Source: Berberis thunbergii (taxonomy: Eukaryota; Streptophyta; Magnoliopsida; Ranunculales; Berberidaceae). From it: a stretch of DNA of 64,000 nt. The notes under the pieces are model-generated. The model did no database searches, had not been told where the DNA came from, and worked only from the letters and a program-made list of their open reading frames with translations. How positions within the stretch are numbered: the stretch's first letter is position 1; each line of letters starts with the position of its first letter. This document shows, one piece after another, positions 37,401 to 47,130 of this stretch. The translations under genes were made by a program, and so were the position numbers. The stretch is taken from contig QNQO01007633.1 in NCBI GenBank assembly GCA_003290165.1, positions 62,001 to 126,000 of the forward strand. The letters are read 5' to 3'.

Positions 37401-39969
37401 CTTGTCCATTTTCCGTAAAATATTCTACTATTCTAGCAATATTACCTGCAAGTTTGCAACACGTAATGACGTAAATAATTGTCAGTCTTCAATAGTACTT
37501 TATGTTATTTTGTTGACGTTCCATTTTTTGGGATTTAAAGTTGATATTTTTGAGTTATGTATGGAACTATCAATCTTTATTGCATCTTTTTATTGTTTTT
37601 GAGTTATTTTATGACATTATGTTAATAATTTTTTAATAAAATATAAAAAAATAAATAAGATTTGATTGACGTGTCGCCGAGTCCCCGAATCCTAGTTTTT
37701 TGAAAATTGCCGAGTCGCCGTGTCATATCCGTATCCGATACGACGCGCGTACCCGAGTCCGTGCATCCTTGTATATAAGTGTACTTTTGTAGTATCTTAT
37801 ATTTCTTTGTTGGTCTTCAGTAGTAAAAATGTCACGTAAGAGGATCAACATTCATCTGATAAGCTTTACCTCCAAGTTCATGTCTTCCAGTACATTAACA
37901 TATTCATCATCCTAATGTTTACAGTTGTAAAATTACAAAAAAAGTAAACAATAAATAAAGCATCATGTATATCGGGTCAACAAAAATTGTTACTAGTTAA
38001 GATATTGCATCATTTCTTAACAAATAATTTCTAACAGTATCAAATGGGGTTCATTTGTTTGGTCTGCATTTGAAAAATGTAGGCATCTACAACATTTATT
38101 TTCTACAAAATCAATCACCATGTACAAAGAGTGTGAAAGTTAAAAAGTTTATACAAAATGGAAATTTCCCTCTTGCTCAATCACAAGGACAATTCATGCA
38201 CACAATACCATTGAATCGTCAAGATTACAAGTCCATAAAGAAAACAGTAGGAACAAGATTAATTACTTAGAAAATCTAATTGTGAATGCCATAAAAAATG
38301 GGTACTTATAATTTGTTCCATAGAAAATACACCTGAACTAAGAGAATAATTCTTTCTTTGCACAAGGTAAGCTAGGGTTGCAGGTGCAGGGACTCCATCC
38401 TTATATTAAAAACAAAACAAAAACAAAAAAACTTTATGAGCTGGCACAAGCCAACTAAATAATAAATTAAGAAATAAATAACCAAATCTCGGATAAATCT
38501 TCGAATTTCATTCAGGGTAAGTATGAATTTGCTTCAAATATATACCAAATGGGAAGGCCTCTACAAAGTGACTTGTAGTCCTTGGGAGAAAATATCTGAG
38601 TAGTATCATCTTGCAGATTGAAGACACCAACGCGACAATGTGGTCCATAAACATCATCAAGAGCGCAGTAGATGCAATTTCCTTCACATCCAGAGAAATT
38701 GGATGCCAATACTTGAAAAATTACTAAAAAGGCTCACGAACAATGAATGCTCACCTATATTTTCAATTTGCACCCACTTACACCCATCAAAAGCCAGCTT
38801 GAAAACCTTGAAACCATCATTTTTTTGGTTCTAGGATCTTAAACAAATCATTATAAGGCTCTACGAGATAGGATTGGCTACTGAAAACTCTACTACGACT
38901 TGATTCACATCCACCATCACTTGATGTAAATAAAGAGATGGTTCGAGAAGGATCATCAAGTCCTTCCACCACATGAACTTCTCCAAAATTCATTAGTATA
39001 TAAAATTTTCTATCCAACAATCTCCACCTTGGAGGAAGGTATTCCCCCGAACCACAATCTTCACCTACATGGGCTCAACTACGGATTGAGCGAGATGACA
39101 GTTTCTCATTTCGAATCTGTAAAATAATAATTTCGATCAAATCACACATCGCAGTATACAAGGCCTTCTGTTTACAGAATCTGGTTCTTTTGGGTTTATA
39201 GTTGTTTACGATTAAAAAATCATATTCTCAACTGCTGCCAAAAGGTATGGTCGCTAATGAGAGACATATCCAATCCTTATATACTTCAAATGATGTTGTT
39301 CACTACTTGATATGGGACTATGTTGAGCCAACATCTCCAACACAAGGTACAAGGTACAAGCTTCTTCTTCTTCTTCAAAACAACTATCGGAGCAACCAGA
39401 CACAGTCGTTGGAGCTCCGCGCTAGTTGTGATCACACTCATCTCTCTTTGATTACCCAACTTTTAGAGAACCATCAACACAAAAGAATGCAAATTTCTAT
39501 CTTTTCTTTCTCATAGCAATAGAATTTATCCTAAAACCTAGTGCTGCTAATTGAACAGAAAAAAGACAAAAATTAAATAAATTTTGAACGTACCAACGTG
39601 ACCGACAAAAGCCGAATCAACGAGAGACGCAATGGGATCAGCAGCGAGAGCCAGAGCTGCAGGCAAGGCAATCGAGAAAATCTCCAATCCAAGATCGTCC
39701 AATTTGAACTCCGAAACCCTAAATTGAAGAAGAATCCGAGAAACCGGATTGGTTTCGGAGGGTTTTCTAGGGTTCTTGATTGGTTCAATTGGGTTCTTTA
39801 CTTTCTCTGTTTGATTGTTAGCGTTCTTTTGAGGCGACGATGATTTGGGGACCGTTCGAAGGCGATTGATGAAATTAGGGTTTCTCGGAGGTTTTGATTG
39901 ATCGAAGTGACTTCGATTTTGATTTAGAGTGAAATTAGGGTTTCTTGAGCGAAAGATTACACTCGCCAT
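28486..39969 (-). CDS. DTX44: Chloroplast-type MATE transporter (DETOXIFICATION 44-like), 12 exons
   Basis: Exons: 39969-39594, 35608-35450, 35304-35132, 34745-34610, 33473-33377, 33264-33164, 32481-32318, 30615-30544, 30440-30324, 29052-28957, 28883-28747 and 28552-28486. All have GT..AG borders. The lengths sum to 1695 bases (564 codons plus stop), and phase is kept at every junction. MATE proteins export organic compounds with H+ or Na+ antiport across twelve membrane helices. The first 90 or so residues are Ser/Arg/Asn-rich, as in a plastid transit peptide. Helix 1 follows (IALPAALALAADPIASLVDS), then ELAAVGVSLSVFNLVSKLFN. Exons 7-11 carry MAARQGPIAMAGHQICLEVW, TDALALAGQALLASGYSQGN and GSQPMNALAFVIDGLYYGVS. 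The set matches the EDS5/DTX44 subgroup. The substrate is not known from sequence. Intron 1 is about 4 kb because of insertions. Confidence 0.95.
36327..37770. mobile_element. Mutator-like element in intron 1 of the MATE gene
   Basis: A 9-bp duplication, GTATATAAG, flanks it (36318-36326 and 37771-37779). The ends are AGGAAGCACGGATTCG and, reversed, AGGATGCACGGACTCG. A longer inverted region of CGGATACG words lies inside each end. No transposase is recognised. It contains a GA-rich minisatellite. A 9-bp duplication is the Mutator signature; inverted ends this short and imperfect leave some doubt. Confidence 0.7.
36612..36800 (+). repeat. GA-rich minisatellite
   Basis: About ten irregular copies of GAGGAACCGAGGAAGGAGGC (a 20-base unit and shorter versions), inside the Mutator-like element. 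Confidence 0.9.
38512..39060 (-). pseudogene. DUF295/F-box-family pseudogene inside MATE intron 1
   Basis: The minus strand reads LLDRKFYILMNFGEVHVVEG, FSSQSYLVEPYNDL, DGFKVFKLAFDGCKWVQIEN, then ASNFSGCEGNCIYCALDDVY and GLPIWYIFEANSYLP, then a stop. This is the C-terminal DUF295 domain found in many plant F-box proteins. At least two frameshifts (near 38815 and 38710) break it, and the F-box is absent. It is on the same strand as the host gene and would be spliced out with intron 1. Confidence 0.75.
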
Positions 39970-40886
39970 TTTTTGGGTTTCTAGGGTTTCAGAGAGATTG
40001 AAAAAGTTTCATTTGAGAGAGAGAGAGAAATCGCGGGAACCATGTGTTTGGAACTTAACAGATAAGGAACGAATGGATAACATGGGCCTTGAACTGGTGT
40101 CAATTGGACCTGAGCCCAATTAAAAACAAGGCCTGCTGGATTGGACTGTGGCAGTGTCCAATTTCGAGCCCTGATCTGTCTTAGATCGAATTGGCTATCG
40201 AGGATCCTTGTCTAGAGTTTGATGATACATCAGACAGTAATCCGATCACAGCCGAACACGTGGCATGGATCAGCACCAAGTTTTAGCCTGGTCTTAGACA
40301 GGCTCAAATCGGGTCAAACTCAGGCCTGAGCTAATTACTATTCAGCCCGTAAGTCGGGTGCTCAAGCTCATATTACATGAGCCCAACATGGTACAAATCT
40401 TGAAGTTTGACCCAGGACAATAAGACCCGAATACATACCTCTGGGCAGTAGCAGGCCCAAGGTCCAATTGCATGCCTCTTGGTTCAATCAAGTATTGGGT
40501 CCCAGAGTGAACCAAGTGTCATAGAAGACTCATTCATGGACCGATAATATTATAAGCGAAATCTCCCCCTCCATCACGCCATCAACGGTAGAGTCAATAA
40601 AGTCGAAGTGCCTTTGGGCACCACAGCAGTGGTCTCTGATTCACCATTGTTCGTCTTTGCAGGTCAAAAATCGACATAAACGAATTTTGAAGCATAAGAG
40701 TTCTAATTATAACTTTTTAACACAATTTTTGTATGAATGAACATGAAGTTTGACTTATGAAGAAACTCACATTAGCAAATATCATCTCTTGAACTTGTTT
40801 CTTACTCGGAGTTGAATCAAGACATAGTTATTTGTCATTGGCAACCTTTCATCGATGGTTTTGTCTCATAGTCCAATTGAATTAAA
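39970..40886. other. MATE gene upstream region
   Basis: CTAGGGTTTC-type leader words and a GA run (40015-40029) sit just upstream of the MATE start codon on the minus strand. No clear TATA box is seen. The rest has no gene I can support. Confidence 0.5.
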
Positions 40887-41243
40887 TGTTGAGATTAACA
40901 ACACCAACTTGATTAGTGTTTTAAGAATCCTCTAGAAAAATGAGTATAAGGGGAAGGAGATGAATTCCCTAAAATGAATGAGAAAATAGAAAAAGATAAC
41001 CAAATATAGTTCTCTAGAAGAGTTGAACAAGAGATGAACATGTCAAGAATTGAGGCTATCTAGAGCCTTCCTCCACTAACCTTGTGAACCTGTAAATGGA
41101 GCCATCGTTGTAAAGTAGCTTGGAGGAGCTCCAAGGAGCTCAAATGTGTGTATAAGAAATTTATAAGTTTATGTTTTGTAATTGGGTGTAATTATTGTTG
41201 TAATGTAAAATTGTGTTATGTAATTGATCCTGAATTTACTACA
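40887..41243 (+). repeat. LTR 1 of the small retrotransposon
   Basis: 357 bases, shorter than its partner. Both contain TTGGAGGAGCTC words and GTGTTATGTAATTGATC near the end. Confidence 0.9.
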
Positions 41244-42198
41244 AGGTATCAGAAACAACTATCATTTGTATCTTGTCCCAGAGAATTCTAAAAAACTATA
41301 TTTTAGGAGGTGGTAGAATAATCTAGAGAAAGAGGTCCATTGTTTCTCTAGAGTTTTCTTTAGATAACATCTCTAGAATTATCTTTTATCTAGAACTTTC
41401 CTTGCTCATCTATAAATAGTCATAAGTTATTTATATTTAAGGCATCCAAGTGAATGAAGTGAAGTCTTAGGCTTGGGTCATTGTATGAGTGTGTGAGATT
41501 ACAAGAAGTGATGTGTAATTTGTGGGTGTTGTTGTTCTGATCAATAAATTGAGTGTTTGTATTCGATCCATGGGTAGGAAGTTTCTAGCAATTTGGTATC
41601 AAGGGCCGGGCGGGTACTGTTCACTGATTGATGGTATTGTTCATAGGAAGACGACAACACTGTTCATTGGAAAATGACACTGTCATCGTTTACTATTCAT
41701 ATGTTCGGGTACTTTTCATACAGAGTATACTTTTGAGGAGCTGTTCTTGGAGATTGTGAAGCCGATTGGTCATGGACAAGTGAAGGCAGATTTGAGGTGT
41801 CATGTCAAGCGTCGACACAGTGTGTTCGTGTACGTAGACATAGTGGGTCCCCATGAGAGGACTGGTAGGCAGGGTGATGAAAGATATGTAGACTACGACA
41901 AGGGATCGTAGAGTCGATTGTGAGACGAGACGTTTGAGCTATGTTACCATACCGTAGAAAAATGGTTTTAAAATTTAATCAAAGTGACAGACGATGCCTC
42001 GTTGTGCCATGAGCATGTTGTGTGGTTGTGTCAGAGAGCACACTTTGAGTGATAGTGTCAAGGGAGCACACAAAATTCATGATGTATGCAAATTGTATCC
42101 ATGAACCAATTGGTCGAGATATTGGAGGAGTCCTGATAATAGTGGAGCGCAATGTGTGAACGTGAAGATTAGCAAGATGATAAAGATGAGCAAGTTGA

Positions 42199-42628
42199 TG
42201 TTGAGATTAGCAACACCAACTTGATTAATGTTTCAAGAATCCTCTAGAAAAAAATGAGAAGAAAATGAATGAGATGAATTCTCTAGTAGGACTGAGAAAA
42301 GAGAAAAGAGAAAAGATGAAAGAGAAAAGAGAACCGAGTAAAGTTCTCTAAAAGAATTGAACAAGAGATGAAAATGTCAAGAATTGAGACTATCTAGAAC
42401 ATTCCTCTATTAACCTTGTGAGCCTATAAATAGAGCCATTGATCGTTGCTGTAGAGTAGCTTGGAGGAGCTCAATGAGGGGCTCCAAGGAGCTCAAATGT
42501 GTGTGGGGGGAGGTGCTTGTGTGTGTAAGAAATTTGTGAGTTTATATAATTGTTGTAATTTGGTGTAATTGTCGTTGCAATGTAAACTTGTGTTATGTAA
42601 TTGATCTTGGGTCTCTGAATTTACAACA
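42199..42628 (+). repeat. LTR 2 of the small retrotransposon
   Basis: 430 bases. It differs from LTR 1 by indels of tens of bases and many substitutions, indicating an old insertion or template switching. Confidence 0.9.
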
Positions 42629-42945
42629 TTAAATTAGGTTTTTTTTTTTTTAAATTAACCTCCAGTGGGGAGGGGCAACTATGGAATGCCAGACCGTTAT
42701 TAAATAACCATAAAAATACAAATCATTGCGGGGGTACATTACGACATTACCCGCGTTTAATGCTAAAAACAAGGTTTATAACAAAAATTGAAAGCAAAGT
42801 CCCTGAACACCCACAACCCCGCATCCATGCAGTCACAGCCCAAACCTTCCATCCCAATCGCATGCACCCAGCGTCACTGCGAAAAATCTGAATCCAAATA
42901 TTAAATTAGAGAGGAACAATCTGAGAATCTATCCCTAAACTGTCT

Positions 42946-45900
42946 TTAGTCATCCTCGTGGCGAAGATACGCCGTATGTAATCTATCAAGGCCCAACATG
43001 CCCTTTATTCGCCTGGGAAGATCTCTCCCATAGAAAAGGCTTGTCTCAAGATCATGGAAAGCTCTAACGGCTAGAGCATCCGCCACTGCGTTTGCCTCCC
43101 TATAGATATGTTGACAGTGCAAAGTCATCGTCATTGTCAACTCCTTAAATTCTTTCCAAATATTCTCTAAATGCCACGGGATTTTTAAGCTATCTTTAAA
43201 CCAACCACAAACCCATATAGAATCTGTTTGAATAATCACCTTTTTGAAACCCCAAACGAGGCAAAGTCGAATTCCTTCTAAAAGAGCCAAAACTTCCGCC
43301 TTGTTAGTAGAAACCAAACCGAAAAACATATATTTTCCAACAACCCCAATGCCTCGAGAGTCACGAATAACCACACCACCCGCTGCCATATCCTTGCGAG
43401 AAGTCCCAACAACATTAAGAGCCACAAAATCTTCGGGGGGGGATGCCAGTAAACAAGTCGAACAGACTTACTTGTAACAGGGATCACATCCAACCCCAAA
43501 TTCTGTAACAGAGCCTTATTACTGCTGCCTTGCTTGGGAATAATGAAATTATTTGCTAGTTGCAACTGTCGCCGAATATACAGGATCACAAAGGCCGAAT
43601 TGGGTTGGCCATTGTCAAAAAAACATTTGCATCTTTGTTTCCAAATTTCCCAAAGAATGAACATAGGAGTAAGAAGAAATAACACACCTGTTTGAGTAGT
43701 GCGTTTAGCTTTCTTAAACCATATTTCGAGAACCGTAGAAATTTCTGCTGGGCGTCGAGTATGAATGTCAAATATCCTGTCAAAATGATTCCACACCTGC
43801 CTTGCCAATTCTCCGTCTAGAAAGAGATGATTCAACGATTCCTGTTGTGGCGCTGTGCAGCAATGACATCTAGATGCTAGGCTCAGACCACACCGGTAAA
43901 GTTCACAGTCCACTGGTATGCCACGACGAAGCAATTTCCAAACAAAAACTGATATTCTGGACGGCAAAAGGTCGTGCCAAAGGGTTTGACATAAAGCATT
44001 AGACGTGCCATGATTTCGTAGCATATCGTACACCGACCGGATTGAAAAAAGGCCATTCGGATTTGGGGCCCATAGACACGTGTCCTTCTCATGAGGCTCA
44101 CTCCATAGTCTATCTGCATAAAGTTCACGCGCTAAATTTCTAAGATCATAGTGAACCAACTCAAAATTCGAAGAAGATACCTCGCGGATTGAAGGCCATA
44201 AATCTTGTTCAATCAATGCTGCCGATCGCTTGAAAGAAGCCACCATGTTCCAATTCTCCTCAAAGAAGCCAATATCCCCAATGCCAATACGCCAAAACGA
44301 ATTGCTCAAAAGAAAATTTTTCCCGAGCATGATCTCTTTAAAAAAAGGAGACGCCCCACTTTTCGCAAATTGACAGGACAATCCAACACCTTGTAGCCAG
44401 TATTTGTTCCTCATGAAAGTAGCCCATAATGAGTCTGAAGTAAGTAACCTCCATAGAGCCTTTATCCGAAAAGCCTTCATCACAATCGTCAAGTCACGCA
44501 CACCCAAACCGTTCTCCGTCAGTGGTAAGCAAATATGTTCCCATGATACCCATTTTTTCTTAAGTCTGCCTTCACAATCCCCCCAGAAAAAATCCGCCAA
44601 CAATCTATTGATCCGAGCTATGACAGTCCTTGGTACACACATGGTGCTAAGTATATAAATCGGAATGGAGCTAAGAACATGCTTTATCAAGATAAGACGG
44701 CCACCTGGGGATAATAATTTTGCCTTCCATCCTTGAATACGACCCTGAATCTTAGAAATTAAGTCTTCAAAATAGGAAATTTTGACTCTCCCTTGAAAAA
44801 CTGGCCCACCCAAATACTTCAAAGGAGCAGTGTGGAATTGAAAATCTGTGCCACTTTTTAAAGCAACGATGCGCTCCACTGAACACTGAGCAGCCAAAGT
44901 AAAAGAGCTTTTTCCTTCATTTATTTTCTGTCCCGAGGCCTTACAATAACATCGCAGGAATTCCATACATCCTGAAACTGAGGATTTTCTACCATTTAAA
45001 AATACAAGAGTATCGTCTGCATATAGAAGATGGGAAATTGGGTTGCAATTCCTGGGAGTATAATAGTACCCAATTTTGCCAGTCGCAAATGCTGATTTCA
45101 AACCTCTGCTCAAAACTTCGGAAGCAATAATGAAAAGAAAAGGAGATAATGGATCTCCTTGCCGAATGCCCCTAGTGGATTTGAAATAACCTCTGTATAC
45201 ACCTTGCAGCAGAACCGAGAATCCACAAAAAGTAATACAGTTAGAAATGATATGACTGATTCGACCCGTGAAGCCAAATTTTTTAAGTACTCTAAGCAAA
45301 AAACTCCATTCCAACCGATCATATGCTTTCTCCATATCAATTTTCAGTACCACATTATCTCCAAAGACCTTCCTATTAATGTCTCTGATCATTTCCTGCG
45401 CCAGGCCAATATTTTCGCCAATGAACCTGCCTTTAACAAAGGCCCCCTGCTCCTGAGAAATCAACCCTGGCAAGATATCTACCAGTCTATTGCACAGGAT
45501 TTTACTAAAAATCTTATAAATCACATTACACAGACTGATTGGACGAAAATCAGAAAAAGAACCTGGATTATCAATTTTGGGAATCAAAGCTAAGAAATTC
45601 GCCGAGAAAGACGTCGGCATTGCAACCCCTTCGAAGAACTGAATAGCAGCCTCCCATATATCCATACTTAAAACCTCCCAGCAAAACTGATAAAATCCAG
45701 CCGTAAATCCATCCGGACCAGGCGCACTGTTTTTGGGTATGTCAAAGACAGCATCTCTGACCTCCTGAAGGGAAGGCCGTTTAACCAGAGTCTCACAATC
45801 ACCAGGGTCCAACAGAGTCGGGATACAATTTAGCAAATCTACATCTTCCCTAGCCGCACCTTGAGAAGACAACAAATTAGAGAAAAACTCATTAGCCCCA

Positions 45901-47129
45901 TCAAGAATCTCACCAGAATCCGAAATAATTCTACCGCTCGGTAAGGTGATCTGAGTAATAGCGCGTCTCTTTTGTTTGGATTTAGTGGAAGCAAAGAAAT
46001 ACTTAGTGCACGCATCTCCCTCCTTAAATTCCTTTTCACCTGATTTTTGAATCCAGTAAAGTTCCTCCTGTTTGAGAGCCAATCTATACTCTGCCTGACA
46101 ACGGTGTAAATTGCAGCAAGCCTGAACATCCCAGTTAGCATTAACGTTAAGCCCAGTATTACTGTGATTCGCAAAACCCGCCAAAAGAGTTGTTTCCCAC
46201 TGCTGCATTTCATCTTCCAAAGCACGAATTCTGCTGAACACATTACCAAAGACCGTCCTATTCCACTGTATCAGAACTCGTCGTGTCATTTTAAGTTTGG
46301 CATCCACTCTATCAATAGGTCTCATATTACCCATATCTGTCGACCATGTGTCCTTGACCAAGTCCAAAAAATCAGAATGTGTCGTCCACATATTAAGGAA
46401 ACGGAAAGGAACATACCCGACTTTAGAGTTAGTCGGCATGGAGGCCAACAACGGGGAGTGATCTGAGAAAGTTCTGCTAAGATGTTCTACTTTTGGACTA
46501 CCAAAATCTGTTAACCAAACTGAATTAGTAAAGATTCTATCCAATCTGGCCCAAATGCGCTCACTACCCCGCCTGTTATTGCACCAGGTGAGGCGAGGGC
46601 CCGAGAAACCACAGTCAATGAGACCACAGTTGTCAATGCAATCAGAAAAATGAGACATACTTGCCATGGATGGTTCCAAACCGCCTACTTTCTCTCCGGA
46701 GTGAAAATAAGTGTTAAAATCTCCGCCGACCATCCAAGGAATGTCATGGGTAGCAGCAAAATTTGTCATGTTCAACCATAAATCCTTTCTCTCATCCACA
46801 GAACATTTAGCATAAACAAACGAAATTAAAAAAATTCTTGAATTAGAATCCTTTACCTGGCAATGAATGATCTGGTCCGTCATCTCCAGCACCGAAAGAG
46901 CAAGTGAAGTATCCCACAGGATCCATATTTTTCCCCCAACCGTATCATTCGAGGCAAAGCCCCCTAGACGAAGTTTGTTGCCAATCTCCATTGATCTACT
47001 AACAGGAATCATAGGCTCCGCTATCATAAGAATTTTGATTTTATGCTCCAACACCATATTTTTCAATCTCCGCTTCGTGGCCTGATTACCGACCCCACGA
47101 GCATTCCAAAACATAAAGTTTTCCATCAT
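42946..47129 (-). pseudogene. LINE ORF2: endonuclease, reverse transcriptase, RNase H (one frameshift)
   Basis: The first usable ATG is at 47129, one base after the ORF1 stop (TAAGATG), suggesting termination-reinitiation. The N-terminal 230 residues are an APE-type endonuclease (WNARGVGN, IAEPM, GGDFNTYF, SDHSPLLAS), which nicks the target. Reverse transcriptase follows (KNSAPGPDGFTAGFYQF, RPISLCNVIYKI, RQGDPLSPFLFI, LLYADDTLVF), then a zinc-binding zf-RVT domain (PSRISVFVWKLLRRGIP, CHCC). The main frame ends at 43278, but the RNase H domain continues in another frame (GGVVIRDSRG, NKAEVLALLEGIRL, REANAVADALA) to 42946. The switch is at a run of G at about 43434-43441. Either a one-base slip or an assembly error would explain it. 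Confidence 0.93.
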
Positions 47130-47130
47130 C

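Larger units (their letters stand above)
40887..42628 (+). mobile_element. Small LTR retrotransposon (TRIM/LARD-like), 1.74 kb
   Basis: Two direct LTRs (40887-41243, 42199-42628) begin TGTTGAGATTA and end ACA, flanked by the 5-bp duplication TTAAA (40882-40886 and 42629-42633). The primer-binding site AGGTATCAGAAAC follows the first LTR. The interior is 955 bp with no protein-coding capacity. Within it lies another LTR-like stretch (about 41310-41590) ending CTAGCA and followed by TTGGTATCAAGGGC, a second primer-site-like word, so the interior may itself derive from a related element. It depends on other elements for mobility. Confidence 0.9.

Noticed and set aside
40160..40340. Possible repeat shared with 50785-51060
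   Set aside because: Only short words (GAACACGTGGCAT-like) are shared, and no boundaries could be defined.
43586..46249. Many open frames of 60-144 codons inside the LINE on both strands
   Set aside because: They are shadows of ORF2 in other frames and have no independent domains.
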